From positions 164,336 to 228,335 of the forward strand of contig ML976753.1 in NCBI GenBank assembly GCA_010015655.1: DNA of 64,000 bases, read 5' to 3'. Source of the stretch: Bimuria novae-zelandiae CBS 107.79. Its lineage: Eukaryota > Ascomycota > Dothideomycetes > Pleosporales > Didymosphaeriaceae. The position numbers were made by a program, and so were the translations under genes. The notes under the pieces are model-generated. The model did no database searches. It was not told the DNA's origin and saw nothing but the letters and a program-made list of their open reading frames with translations. The stretch's first letter is position 1; every line of letters begins with the position of its first letter. Positions 20,393 through 33,900 of this stretch are shown here, piece after piece.

Positions 20393-23083
20393 TCTGGTAT
20401 GATGCGCAAAGGGAACTATTTGGAACGCGATAAACCCTTATGCCAGAATATAGGACTAGACGGCGTACCGAAAGGTGGGTTCAGCGTTGTAAGTATGGGA
20501 AGTAACAATGTCCAACGTACTGAAGAGTAAGTGAGAAGAAATTCTAAGAGGTTTATAGCCTCTTAGCAATGTTACGTCGGAACGGGCCTCGATCAAAGCA
20601 TGGCGACGCAGACATTTGCACGTAGCAGCGGTAAGATGGGTGGTACGTGACTCATGACCCAGTTCTGAAGAGAATGTGGGAACCCAGTCGGTGCAGGCAA
20701 CTTGGAACAGTCTCCAAAAATGACTAGTTGGAAGATTGAAACAGTCGATGGATTCGAGCAGAACGTTCTGAAGGATGGTAAGGGCTGCACGGCCACGCCA
20801 ATGAAGCAATTGTGGTCAACGCCCTAGTCGTGTCATCCAAATAGAGGCCCAATGAAGAAACATGTGGAGGCCGCCTTGTGCGGGATATCACAGCCGCATG
20901 CAGACGGGTGTGGGAAAAGCTTGGTCAGTTCGTTGAGTATCATCGCTCGGTTAGTAAAAGCTTTCCGCGACCCTGCAGTTGTCTGCCTTGACGCCTTCTT
21001 CTGACGGAGCCATTTCATCTTCGATCAACAAGGTGATATTGTTTGCGCAGTTGCGGGATCATCAGGCGCAGTAGTTCCTTGTCTCGGCTGTTTTACCATG
21101 AGAAACCATGACCGACAGAGTTGATGCGTCAACGATACACATGGAAGATGGAATGATGCCTAAAGCTGCCAGAACTCTAGTAGACATCGTGCTGCTGTAG
21201 TTGCGTGAAGTGTCCCGCCTACCGACCAGTAATCTCCATCTGTGAACGGACCATGCTAACAAATTCTTCGCACTGACGTTTTCATTTTGACCAGGACAAG
21301 AATGGACCCAATGAGGATGCAGGATCCCTTACTGCAAAAGAAGATGGCGTTGTCGGCCATGTGGAAAACGGTGAACGGGGACTAGCCGGCGTGTTTCTGT
21401 TTGACGTTTCAGCCCTAAGGTAGCAAGGTGATCTCCCGCCCAACTCTTACACCGCATGTTGGCTGGCGTAGCTCTCGGGATTGACCATGCAGGACCTAAA
21501 GGCTGGTGGGTGGGAAATGCGCGGGAGCTGATCCCGTGGCGAGCTGGTGGTTTAGGCGTGATCTCGGGCAAGGGTATGGACAGACCATAGGCGCATGGCC
21601 TGCACGGCCACCAGAAACCCTCAAATTCCATCGCTTTAAAGGGAGTGTCGCTGGAGACATGTCCGAATGAGGGAATTGGGGGCCGATATTCAGTGCGTCT
21701 GCGCAGGGGTCAAGCTCATACCCCAGAGCCTCCGAGCCTTTCGAAATACCGGTTCTTTCTGAAAGAATTCTCTCTTACAGCTGCGTTTGGAACATACCCA
21801 GCAAATTGTCATCTAGACGCAGCTCGCGTGTCCCCGCACTGCGAGTTCGATACTGCCGAAAGAGCTAGGTGATCTTACGCATGCTTAGCGCGGAACCAAA
21901 GAGCATGATCGAGGATCTAGGCAGAGCGTCTCGATGAGCAGCAACGGTTAGCGCAGATAAAATCAGCATGTGCGACAAAAAGTTTTAACTCCAAGAACAC
22001 CACACTTCTGCCTTGACGAGATCACCAGAAACCGGTGACAGTGGATTAGGCGCGTGGGGCTTCACCAGCTAGACCGTAGTCAGCTTTTGAACTTGCACAT
22101 GACTAGTAGGCAACCTTAGAATGAAGAAAAGTAGTATCATGGCGCATATGCAATCGTGAGTGCGACTGGCAAAGAAGTTCTCAAGGATGAGTCTTTGATG
22201 ACCAAGGGTGCCGATATCAGCCTCGCCGCTGCCTAGGACTAGTTGCCTGATGTTAGACGGAAGCAAGGAGAGGTGGAAGGCGCGAATCGGATGCATATAT
22301 TGATGGCCGAGACGAACGAAGCCGCGTAAGGTTGGTAGAAGTGGTGTTTTGTCCTTTGCTCTCGACTCGAGGTGTAGAGAAGGCTAGACGCATTGCTGTA
22401 AGAAGCTAGCGCAGACGCGTCTCGGATCACTTGACTTCGCGTCAACCCTTGGGACTCTGGAAATCTGCAATATGGCAGCCTTGCCGTACAGTGATCCATA
22501 CTGTACGAATACGGCAGTCATTGAGGTTGAAATAGACTGATGCGACCCTGACAAGACTTGCCCATGAATTATCTTGGTATGCTATGGTATGCCATCGTAG
22601 GGAAATGTAGACGGTCAATCCAGCACGAACACGCGACGATTCTATACGCCGCGCGTATAAAACACTATCCACCATGACATTGGAAGTAATACTGGGTCCT
22701 GTGCACCAGTTTTGATAGCCTTGCAAAAGAAGAGCGCGTTCGATACACGTACGCGTTCAATGCATAGCAGCTATACCTATACACTTTGGCGCTCAACTGT
22801 ATCCATTTCATTTCTAGCACTATGCACAAAGCACAGACACTCCTCGAAGTGCCTTAATTCGGGCAAGTGCATCGCCATTTGATGCAAGACATCCGGAGCT
22901 CGTGCTCGCGCGGGCCGCGTCTGTGGATCTTCAGAACCGTGGACGCGTCTAACAACATTCCCGCCACATACAATTGCAATTGTTCGCGTTCCCACCTCTC
23001 TTACATGACTTTGAATCTTCCATACCATTGGGATTAAGTTCCTCTTCACGCATCGACTTTTATAGTCAGATTTGCCAATTACC
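20393..23083. other. Intergenic, no gene recognised
   Basis: About 2.7 kb between the divergent NmrA-like and homeobox genes. All frames are short (about 120 codons or fewer) and show no motif. The segment next to 23083 is presumably the homeobox promoter. I see no repeats or transposon remnants. Confidence 0.5.
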
Positions 23084-25118
23084 ATGCCAAGCTCACCTAT
23101 ACCTTCATCGTCGCCGTCGCGCTCCTCAGATTTCGCGTTTCTCAATCACTCCCCGACCACGGTCGCGAATTCCTTGCCCCCTGATGTGGACAACAAGCCA
23201 CTTGCGCGACAAAAACGTAGACGAACGAGGTAAGTACATATATTGTTCATGTTGCTTTCCTTCCGTCTGAACCTGCGCATGATGGACGCGCCTTCCCGAC
23301 GCGATCATCCGGCTTACCTAATCTTGTCGCGTCGTGGCCTCCCCAACACAAAACTGTGAAACTGACCGCGTCTCCAGCAAAGAGGATGAGGAGATATTAA
23401 AAACGGAGTATGCGAAGAACCCAAAGCCGGACAAAGCTGCTCGCATCGAAATTGTGGGCAAGGTTGCGCTAGGTGAGAAAGAGGTGCAGGTGCGTGGACG
23501 TCACATGCTCCCGTGTGCTCAACGAATGAACTAACGCCAACGCTTCACCCAGATTTGGTTTCAGAACCGCAGACAGAACGACCGCCGTCGCGCTCGTCCC
23601 CTCGATCCCGCTGCGTCGCTCATGTCATCGTCGTCCACCATGTCTGACCCGGTATCCGAAGAGGACACCATGGGGCGCGACAACTCGCCCGCCGCAGCTG
23701 AACGCACGCAAGTCGCAACCCCGCATCGCGAAAGTGCGGAGCCCATTGCTGAGGTCGTTGAGGCTACCGAGTCCGCCAAACCCGCCGAACCCGCCGAGCT
23801 AGTCGGAGAGATGCGCGCCGAGGAGCAGAACGAGGCCTCAAAAGAACCTGTCAGGGCAATTTCGGAAGAAGCCGTCGCAGATAGCCCCGAGCCCGAGAAG
23901 CTCGAAGCAGAGGGGGAGTCACAGGCCACTGTGGACTCGAGCATTATTCCATCCACCGACCCAAAGACGGTTGACACGGCACCCACCGAGCTCAGCAGCT
24001 CGCAGCAGAACGCTTCTTCTTCTTCTTTTTCTTCTTCTTCACAGGGCGCAACGCAGTCGCGCACGAACTGGATCTCCAACCGCCGCAGCGCGTCCTTTAT
24101 GCGCTCAGCCGAGGACTACGCACCGGAGATTATAGCCTTCCCTCACCCGACCCAGGCCGCGCAAAAGACGCAGGCCGCTCCAGAGAATGCGGCCAAACCG
24201 CCTACCAAGACGCGTGTAATGAAGCGCGCCCACTCGTTCGTGCGCATTTCCACGAACGAGGACGGCACCGCGCGCGTAGTCACGGACCTGGACAAGACAC
24301 CCTCACCACCGCATCCGCGCACAACCGCCACGCATTTTGCCCGTGCCGCCGCAGGTCTTCGTCGAAGCTATAGTGCTGCTGGCCTAAATGACCGCCTCGC
24401 CACCGCCCAGCGCGAGGAACGCAGCCCCAAGATACCGCGCACCTCGCCCTTCGGTCGCAGCCGGGACTCTCGAGCCTGGGAGTTCTGGTGCGACCCCGAC
24501 ACGCGGTACAATACCAGCCTGATGACGCGGGCAGAGCAGGAGGGCAGCGGCAGCGCGGCTGACGCAATCGGCCTGCTGCGCGCAAACCGGAGGATCCTGC
24601 AGCAGAATCAGGCGAGGCAGAACACGCCGGTCAAGCGCACCCACTCGGCCAAGATGTCGCCGTGCTCCTCGGGTGTCAAGAAGTCGCGTGGTCCCATGCA
24701 GCGCGCGTCCACCATCAACGGACGCCTCCAGTCGAAATCGAAATGCTCCGACAGCAGCGAGACCGACTACCTTGAGAACGACTCGGACAAGGAGAATTGG
24801 GAGCCGATGGAGTTCAAGTCACAACCGCGTCCGCGCGCAGTCCGCGAGTCGCCCGCTGTCCAACGAACGCGCAAGATCCTCGGTGAGAACACCGAGATCA
24901 TGTCGCAGAGCAATAGCCTCGGTGCTATGCTCGATAAGTCGGGTGTCACGCCTAGTAGGAAGCGCAGCAAGAAGACCTCCGATCCTGAGCAAGACGACGA
25001 GCTGCGCGCCTTCATGGGCGGCGAGCCTGGCGTCAGTGCGAGACCCACTGTGAGCTCGGCTGAAGAGGCAGGCTGCGTCGAGGGCTTGCTCAAGCTGAGC
25101 CAGGGCCAGTGGAGGTAG
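23084..25118 (+). CDS. Homeobox transcription factor (Yox1/Yhp1-like type)
   Basis: Three exons (23084-23229, 23378-23489, 23553-25118) give 607 residues, with introns GTAAGT...CAG and GTGCGT...CAG. The homeodomain spans about residues 44-103 and is split by both introns. It has a basic arm (RQKRRRTSKEDEEIL), then PDKAARIEI, and recognition helix IWFQNRRQNDRRR with the invariant W, F, N and R residues. The rest is disordered, with a Ser run coded by TCT repeats (about 24013-24040) and several SP/TP sites. The homeodomain resembles fungal Yox1/Yhp1-type repressors of cell-cycle genes. That is a family-level inference, and orthology was not tested. Confidence 0.88.
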
Positions 25119-25609
25119 ATAATCCACCGGGCAACCGACTGACTGACTGGGTCGGCGAGTGAAGCCTTCGGGGCTACGACTTGTGACGACTTGTTTTCCT
25201 CTGTGCATGCATTTGCAGCGTGGGATGGGCTTGGCGTTTACGGAGCGATGATGCAAAATTTGGTGTTTTGGAGTGTTGGGGTAATTGCAGTGTTTATCGC
25301 TACCAGATGGGTGACTACGAGATGCAAAGCATGATCAGTATCAGATTCATACCAAATCAATATCAGAATTCATACCCGATGTTTAGCTTGCTCGTGTACA
25401 TGCATTTATAGGAACCCAGGTCCAGTTCGACAGACATGTGTTTCAATGTCCACGCGCATGCTCCGCGCGTGCATAGCGTAGCCTAGGATAACTCGAAGAG
25501 ACTTCGCCGGAACGCCTAACGCCACATTGCACCCATGTTCCTGCCCCAATATTCAAATTTCCAAAGAAATCAACCGTCCTCTCTCAACCCACCAAATTCC
25601 CACCTCTCC
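25119..25609. other. Intergenic between convergent genes
   Basis: 490 bp between the stops of the homeobox and BRCT genes, presumably both 3' UTRs. A short GACT run lies near 25137-25149. Nothing else is seen. Confidence 0.6.
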
Positions 25610-27724
25610 TCAGTAATCATAATTCCCGCGCATCCTCTTCTGCTTCGCAGTCCGGTAATCGAAGAACACCGCCTCGCCCCTCCCCGGCGTCCTCGTCATC
25701 GACGGCGTAGGAGAGCACGTCCCCCCAGTCCTCCCTCCCGCACCTAAGGTGTTGAACAGCGGGGTATTACTCCTCGCCCTTCCTACCTGCACATTTCCTT
25801 GTCCCTGCGATTCATAACCCCCCCTCCTCACCGGCCCATTCACGCCATTAAACAACTGCCCCCTATACCCCTCCTTCTTCCTCACGCCCCTACCCTTCTC
25901 CCTACCCTTCTCTTCTTCTTCCTCCCTCTTGATCCTCGCTTCCTCGCGCGCTCTCACTTCTTCAGCTTCGCGGATCAAAGCGCTCCCAATACCTCCTTTC
26001 CGTCCCAATCTCTCCTCCAAACCAGGTAGGCCCCACGCGTTGCAGATATAGCCTTCGTCGATGGTCGTGCCGGGAGGTGCTACGATGCCTGTAGACAGTC
26101 CCTCAGCTGGTCTCCGCCACACGAAAGGTTCCAGCTGGAATGCCTGCGCGCGCAGCTTCTGCGTTTGGGCATCGAGGCGCTCGTGCCATGAGAGGAGGGT
26201 GAGATCACGGAAGGCGTGGCGGAAGGCGCGGAAGGCGGTACTGAAATCCGAGTTTGGCGGGGCGATGGCTTGTTTGTACTTTGTTGTTGGGGTGGGGGCC
26301 GGTGGTGTGATGAGAGCGAGGAGGCGGGCGGCTTCGGGGTGCTGTGTCTGGTTTGTGAGGACACCTTGTGGTAGCGGTAGAGGCGGGGAGGTGGACCGAA
26401 TGGGTTGGGGGCGGTCCTCGGATGCGGATGCGGGTGTGGAAGGTGACCCAGCGGCGGCGATATTCTGCCCTGCGGGCGGTAGGTACCGCACCACTGTGCA
26501 GTAGACGTGCGGCAGCGTGTGCGATTCGTACAACCGCAGGTCGTAGCGGGCGAAGTTGTTGAGGTAGGGGTTTGAGCGGAGGAGGATCGGTTTGTATTCG
26601 AAGCCGGTGCTATCCATGAATATGTGGTAGAGATCTTCGAGCTTAGGATTAGCAGGTGTAGCAGGGATGGTGGGCACGGAAGTAGGGGTCTTGGGTGGTG
26701 TTGGTAGATGTTGGCGAGAAGAAGAGGGAGGCGTGTAATTGAGACCAGGCGGAAAGGCAGAGGGTATTGGCGTAGGGCTGGCTGGATAGGTAGTCTCGGT
26801 CATCTCAGTGTCCTCGATCGAGACGGCGCTTTCCTCGGGCGCTCGATGCTGCGGTTTGGATAGCGGAGCAAAACCTACCGACCGTATTGTAGCGGACTTG
26901 AGCGCAGATTGAGGTTTCGCCGGCCGAAGAGGAAGTACTGTCTCGTTCTTCGCTGCAAAGATGGTAGCACTCGGTGTGCCCAGCATCTTCGACACCTCGG
27001 CCTGTTTCGCTTTCTCTTCCGCCTCTCTCGTCTCCCTCTTCCTTCTCAGATCGTCAAGGGCACTCGAAAAGAAGCCACCGGAACGCTTGCGAGACGTACC
27101 AGAATCAAGATCCTGCATCGCCAGATCACAGCCCGTGTCGAACTTCTTCTCTATGCAAGGTCAGCAAATAGAATACGAAATGAGGTAAAGGCTATGCCTA
27201 CTATCAGCTTGCGGCCCGAGACGCTTAATCGTCTTCCTGGTTCGTCGCTGCGCCCTCTCCACTTCCCAAAGATACTTGCGTTCCACAAGCTTCCTGCGCC
27301 TATGAAGGGAGTCTTCGAGCCAGTCGTATTTGACGACAAGGACGTTGTGCTTTTTCGCCTGTTTGACTACTGGATATTAGCTCTTGATTCAAATTTCGCT
27401 TCAAGTCCATCCTAAGGCCGCCGCGCTAGTAGAATGGCAGTCCGGCGGGTGGGACGATGCAACACATCCGGGTGAAGTTGCCACAGCGTAAATCTTGGTT
27501 TCGCCGTCCGTCATTGGCGAGATTTGCGACATACCAGGTTCTGCGTTTTTCTTGAACGCATCTTTGGAGCTGATCAAGTGCGTAGTGCCGCTGTCGACCT
27601 TGGAGGTCCAGCGTCCGTCATTGGCGAGGATCCACTTCCTCAACTGATCGTTGCTAATGCTCTCGTCGGAAGAGTTTCTGATGTCACCGACGGCCCCGAT
27701 GACGAGACCTTTAAGTATCCCCAT
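25610..27724 (-). CDS. BRCT-domain protein
   Basis: Three exons (27724-27535, 27369-27202, 27150-25610) give 632 residues. Introns are 27534-27370 (GTATGT...CAG) and 27201-27151 (GTAGGC...TAG). One BRCT domain occupies about residues 1-100: MGILKGLVIGAVG, then W-x-x-x-VDSGTTHLISS, then HNVLVVKYDWLEDSL with the conserved Trp. A second globular region at about residues 300-480 contains LEDLYHIFMDSTGFEYKPIL and YESHTLPHVYCTVVRY, conserved-looking but unnamed to me. A Glu/Arg/Lys-rich coil and a basic tail follow. A single BRCT suggests a DNA-damage or chromatin scaffold, and the substrate is unknown. Confidence 0.85.
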
Positions 27725-28251
27725 TGCGATTCGTGGTCGACTTGTGTCGCAAGTGGTATCGAGAGTATGGGTTGTTGAGGTGTTGCCCTAAAAAGAAAAT
27801 CAATTGGATTGTAGAAGTGGCCAAGCTGCAAAGCGAGTGGGAGTTATATAGCAATAGAAGACGAGTCCGTTTGGTGGGGCTGACGACGAGATTTTACTTC
27901 TTTGAGCGTTCAGGTAGGAAAGTAAAAAGCTTTTGTCGACGACTGGCTACGGACAGCGTCACGGGAACAAAGTGATAGATCAGAGATCACTACAATCTGC
28001 TTTGTGGGGCGTGGAATGTAGTTTTCGATGGTCGATGTCCGGAAGATATGTTGGCCACTTCAGGAGTCCATTATGTCACTCAGCAACACGACTACCTGTC
28101 TTGAGTTAACACAAGGTACCCGATCTTGTTATCGATCTGTGGAGACAAGCTCAACGCCAGGGTGGTCGGAGTGTGAAGAAACATAGTACCGAATCGCTTT
28201 TCGGCTATCGGTAATTCGTTGAAACAGTTGTGTCACGTTGACGTTGCCTAT
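27725..28251. other. Intergenic (BRCT promoter and trpC 3' end)
   Basis: 527 bp between two minus-strand genes. It should contain the trpC terminator and the BRCT gene promoter. No open frame of interest is present. Confidence 0.6.
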
Positions 28252-30612
28252 CTATAAACCCTTCGCTGCCTTGATGAAAGCCCGAATCTTTTCCAGACTT
28301 TGCTGGTCGTCAACTTCAACGCCACTACTCACGTCGACTGCTTGGACGCGTGATCGGTAATCTCCCAGACCGTCCAAGACTTTCTGCACGTTGTCGGGAT
28401 CCAAGCCGCCAGCCAGAATGAACTTGATACCGGCATCTTTGGAAAGGGCATCCTGCACCTCAGATAGATCTAGTTGGTGTCCAGTGCCTCCCAATCCAGC
28501 ATCGAGGAGGGGAAGTGCATGGTATCCTCTTGTACCAATGCCGATATCTTTCGGACCGAATGCCCTTATGACGGGCACCGGGATAAGTCTTGCCCATTCG
28601 ACGGGTGCTTGACCGTGTATCTGTACAATGTCCAGGTTCAATAGCTGCTGTTGCTCGAGAATATAGTCTAGAGGCTGATTGCGGAACACACCGACGATCA
28701 ACGCTCGTGCAGAGTAGGAGGCATGGCTGGCGGCTGCATGCTCGAAATAATCCGAAGCAGTTTGGGATTCGGTTGAAACAGTTCTGGTAGCGTGGGGTTT
28801 TCGTGATTTGTGGACTGCTTCTGATATTGCTAGCGCCATCTCTGTTGACACGGTGCGCTTGAGTCCAGGAGCCAAGATTATGCCTATCAGATCGGCACCT
28901 GCTTCGATGGCTGCATTGGCCGCCTCTACGCTGCGAGTACCGCATATCTTGACTAACAGGGGCGAAGCTGTCGATGACTTTGATGGAGCGCTTCCACCAA
29001 GTAGATGAGCTATGAACTCGGCGGTATCTGAAGCTCGCATCAAAGCCTCGCCAACCAAAACAGCACCCACGCCATTCTGGGCATATGGCTCGACATCTTG
29101 TGGCCCGGTGATACCGCTCAAAGCGCATACAATGGTCTCCTTGGGTACCAAGTTCATCAAGCGACTAGTGGTGTCCATGTCGACCTCAAAGTTGACCAGA
29201 TTGCGGTTGTTCACTCCAATGACTTTGGAACCCATGTGTACGGCAATCTTCATCTCCTCCACATTGTTAACCTCTACTAGAGGCTCCATACCCAAGGATC
29301 GCGAGTAATCGTATAGTTTCTTCAGCAGCGCTTGGTCAAGCATCTTGACTATGAGCAGGACTGTATCAGCACCGGCCAGTCGAGCTTCGAGGATTTGGTA
29401 TTCGTCGAAAATGAATTCTTTTCGTAGAACGGCTGGTCTGTTCGGCATTCCCTCCAGGCTTTGTCGCACGACCCTGAGATCATCGATGCTGCCCTTGAAC
29501 CAATTCGGCTCAGTCAAGACGCTGATAGTGCTCGCACCAGCCTTCGCATATGTCCGAGCTTGGGCTGGGGCGCATGTGGACAACGAGATTATGCCTTTGG
29601 AAGGAGAGGCGCGTTTGATCTCAGCCATGAGCGACAAACGGTAGGGCGACTTCCGCAATCTATCCGGGAAGGAGATTTGAGGTGGAGCCAGATTCAGGTC
29701 GTACGCAGCTTGGAGATCGCTCGGCCTCTGTGAAGGGATCTGCTTTTGCTCGGCTACGGCAGCCCTTCGATGGTCGTATATCTTCTCCAGGATGGACGTC
29801 TGCTTGTCTTTGGCAGGCCCCTTGGAGGATGTCCAATTGGTCTCGGCACCAGTCACTTTGGCATGCGTCTGGTTGGACAGTCGCTCGTTTTCTGCCCAGG
29901 TGCCGCCCTGCATGCGCAGGAAGTTCCGGAACATGGTTCGGCCCTGCTCTGAGAGGATGCTCTCGGGGTGGAATTGCACGCCCTCCATGACGTATTCCTT
30001 GTGACGTACACCCATTATCACACCCTTACCTCCATCTTCGCCCTTGATCCAGGATGTGATTTCGAGGCACTGGGGCACGGTCTGGTGAGTGCCCGCGAGG
30101 GAGTGGTATCTCGTGACTGGAATGTCTGGGGAGACATCGGCGTATAGTCCCTTGCCGTCGTGTACGAGAAGAGACGTCTTACCGTGGAGGATCTCACCTG
30201 TTACGTCGACCTTGCCGCCGAAGCTGTGAATGATGCATTGCCTGCCCCAGTCAGCGATGTCCGAGCCCTGGGCACACAAGAACGTGACTCACTCTCCCAT
30301 GCAAACACCCAGCACGGGAATTTTTCCGGCGAAATGGCTGATGGCAGCATTGCTGACCCCAGCATCCTTCTCAGGGTGGCCGGGACCGGGACTGATGATC
30401 AGCTGGGTGGGGTTCTTTGCGATGAGCTCGTCGAGAGTCGTCTCGTCGTTGCGGATGACGGTCACGGTCGCGCCTTCTAGTGCGAGGTACTGGTAGACAT
30501 TCCAGGTGAAGGAGTCGTAGTTATCGATCAAGATGACGTTGGACGCGGTGGGAATGGGCTTCGAGGCCTCGGGATGGTGGGGCGAGTTGTCGATGATCTT
30601 AAGCGCGGGCAT
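28252..30612 (-). CDS. trpC: Trifunctional tryptophan biosynthesis protein TrpC
   Basis: Two exons (30612-30293 and 30241-28252; intron 30292-30242, GTGAGT...CAG) give 769 residues, the usual fungal TrpC size. Domain order is glutamine amidotransferase (about residues 25-215), indole-3-glycerol-phosphate synthase (about 250-515) and phosphoribosylanthranilate isomerase (about 530-769). The amidotransferase has [15 protein letters not shown], the nucleophile Cys104 in LGVCMGEQ and the HPE of QFHPES. The synthase has [13 protein letters not shown] and GVNNRNL, and the isomerase has VKICGT. It supplies the glutaminase of anthranilate synthase (with TrpE) and catalyses two later steps. The intron falls right at the nucleophile motif. 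A Gcn4/CpcA site lies 92 bp upstream. Confidence 0.97.
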
Positions 30613-30958
30613 CGTGGACGGTCCAGTGTGTAGGAAATGGGACCAAGGTGGGATTTCCTGTTGTATTTGACTGCAGGGCTCTACAACTCAGGAATTAAGC
30701 GGATGAGTCACCCAGCGTTCATGTATGGTACCTAATCACGAATATTTGATTGCGGTGCATCGGAGCTTTGTTCCTGGCCCGCCGCCAAAAGTTCGGTGGC
30801 CCGAGCGCCGGCCGCGCTCAGAAAGCTTGAGCTTGTCGAGGTTCGCGACGTGCGATGCGCTTACGACAAACAACGGCACCCGCGCCTATAACACAGTCTA
30901 GAGCGAGCTGGATGGACTCCGGCTGAACGCTCCTTACCACGCGCACCCCAGCGCCGCC
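30613..30958. promoter_or_regulatory. Divergent promoter, trpC / NUP188
   Basis: Only 346 bp separate the two ATGs, so the promoters must overlap or abut. The segment contains TGAGTCA at 30704-30710. No clear TATA box was found for either side. Confidence 0.75.
30704..30710. promoter_or_regulatory. Gcn4/CpcA-type site TGAGTCA
   Basis: ATGAGTCAC matches the general amino-acid (cross-pathway) control element bound by Gcn4/CpcA/CPC-1 bZIP factors. It lies 92 bp upstream of the trpC ATG. Fungal trpC genes are known targets of this control, so a functional site is likely. Confidence 0.7.
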
Positions 30959-33900
30959 ATGGCTCCCGCTCCGTCGTCCCACCTGGACCTTGGCCCGTAC
31001 CTCAAAGGCGAGCAGCAGCTCATGTGTGTTTACCCTCTGCATGTCTCGTCGACTACCGCGCTGACTGGCCTAGAACGTGGGAGATTGTCTACGATGCCCT
31101 CTGCGACCCCAAAACCGCCGCGGAGAGCCAGCCGCTGCGCGACTTCCTGACTTCCAACGAGAACGTCGCCATCCTCAGCAGCCCGTGGTCGCCCTTTCCC
31201 AAACCGTCGGCCCAAGAGAAGAGTAAATTCGACGCCGCCACTGCTCCAATCAGCATCACGCCCGCCGAGAGCGACCACTACAACTTGGCCGAGATCAAGG
31301 AGGACAGTCTGTGGTTGTCCAAAGAGGCGCAAATATCAGAACACGCGGCATTGCGGCTAGCCGTGCAGGAATGGCAGACCCGACCGACCGTGCAGCTGTT
31401 GGGCGGCTTGACAGAAGAAGAGATGCTGAGTGTGAAGGAAGCTGCGGGCGTGAACAACTTGGGCGCCTCTACTTTCGTGCCGAACTTGTCCATCCTCAAG
31501 ACCCCGACAACGCTTGCGGACCAGACAACCGTGCACTTCGATTCGCTTGATCAGCGACGACTGCGACTCATTGGCATCTACTTCTCCACTTGTGCTTCCA
31601 TCTTGCGGGTGAGCCAGCTGCTCACGGCATGGGGCGCCGCTCGCGACTTGCGCACCGTCAAGACCGAATACCCCGCCGATTACCGCGTATGCGACGACAA
31701 TTTCGAGCAACTGGGCCAGACCATAGCTGTTAAACAGAACGACAAGGCAGGCACGCAATCAGACGCCCCCGGTTTAGACCGGTGCATCCATGCGCTGCGC
31801 GACAGAGTGGACGCACTACACAACGGCTGCTCTTGGGATGTCCCCGAATCAATACAGGACGACGTCAGCGCACAATGGATATTGGGCCAAACGACTCAGC
31901 TTGTCCATGTATTGCACCTGACCTTGTTTCACGCGGACGTCCATGCCAAGGGCCTTCTTCCTGGTCCGAGCGTAGATCTCTGGTTTAAGGTTATGAGTGA
32001 AGTTGGCTTTTTCAAGGATTTTCCTGTAGTAGGTCATGTTCATTCGTAAATGTATTCACCTGTACTGATCATATGACACAGAGAGTCGAAGGACAGGGAC
32101 CATTGATCCCGTTAATTCAAGTCTTCACATCGATGATTTCCGTGGGAATACTGAAACCCGATTTGATCTTCGACGACTTCGACGCGGAAGCTTTCAATGA
32201 ATGGGCACCAGCTTCGTATGTCCATGATGGTGCCTTGCTTGAACGCCTGTCCATCACTTTTCACGATAGATTGGCACTCGGTCCGGACCCTGCTCTGCCC
32301 GCAGCATTTGCTTGGGCCTCCATCGCATGGCGGCTCAAGTATTATGCATTCAATGCGGAAGAAGCCCGTGAGCGTCAACTTGAATCTGCTCCTGACGCAA
32401 ACTTGACTCTGCCTGCTCGTTCCCAGTTAGACGACGCGATTCTTCACTTGACCCGACTTGATGGGAGCGAAGATTCGTCGGATGCACAGCTGGCTGCAAT
32501 GTGCATACGGCAGAATATTTTCTCCCTCATGGGACACCTTCTCCGTTGTGGCATGACCAATCTTGGTTCTGAAATAGATCAAGTATCCCGGGATAGGTTC
32601 CGTCTGCTTTACCTCCATGTTATCCGCGCAGCTATGTACCCTGACGCAATAGAGTTCACTCACGATGGACTTGTCGAACTTGCCCATCAAATATTAGTAG
32701 GGAACAGAACCCCACAGGATTGGCTTGCTCGCGACGAGCATCACGCAGACCCTGTGGTGACCTTTGTCCGCGAGGACTCCGCTGTGCTCCGGCCAAAGTT
32801 ACTCGAAGTGGCCAACCTACACTATCCTTCAGCAGTTCAGCCTTTGTTGCTATTTTCCAGTGCGCTTGTCCGGGGCGAAGACTCTAGGGAAACGCCGGGA
32901 TTGAGTGTCTACGATGAACTGATGCAAATGGGATCAGTGACCCAGCAATTGCCGGCTGATCACGACCCCTTTCGATTGGAAGACGAGGAGATGAATGAGA
33001 ATCGGGTTTCATTGGTAGTGAATCTGCCGCAATTTATCAAATCGACCACCTCCGCATTCTCAAACCAACGGCGTTTGCTCAATGTCAACTCACTTCTGCA
33101 CCCGCAGGAGTACATGGTTATCGAGACCGACACACAAGGAGTCATTGTCGATTTCGGTGTGCAACCGTATATTGCGCGGTGGAAATACCGCCATTCAGCC
33201 TTGGAGTACTTCTACCATCTACTTTCGACGTATGCAGTGGGGATCAACAAAGTCGTATACGCGACTCAACAACCTGCATCGACTGTTGAAGCGGCGAGGA
33301 TCATCGAACTCTTTGCTGACATAATGCATTCATCGCTCCACGCATCCCGAGCCCGGGGGGACGGTAACGTTTGTTCGGTAGACGTGTTGACTGCCTTGTG
33401 TATTGGCGTCGAACACAGTCCTGATACTGTTACTATCGTGCTCTCCATATTTGAGGAAGAGTTGCTTCGGCAACACCGGGAACCAACCAATGAGGACTCA
33501 CTGCATCTGCTGGTGGCTTGCACGCACTTTCTCCAAGCATTGGTTAGAGTAGCCCCGAACAGGGTCTGGCCGTGGATAGCGAGGAGTCGGCTTTTGGACA
33601 GTGACGGCAACGGCGGCAGCCTAGCAAGCATCTTGATCGGTACCGAAATGGTCCTCGGTAGCTACAAATTCCTCACCGGTTGCATACATGTTTTCCAGGA
33701 GTTGGTTAACAATGCTGTGGAGGGCTCCGTCTCTCGCAAATCTTCCAACTCAAACAAGGCCTTGACACGGTTTAATGCTTCTTCCACGTTCGAAAGCGGT
33801 ACTTCAGAAAAGTCTATGAGCACTACGCTGCTTGTTTTCGGCAAGATGCTCGCGAGCATATATGAAACTTCATTGAGTTGGAAGTATAATTTCCCCGAGG

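Noticed and set aside
28460..29128. 222-codon minus frame inside trpC
   Set aside because: Alternate frame of trpC, with no family resemblance.
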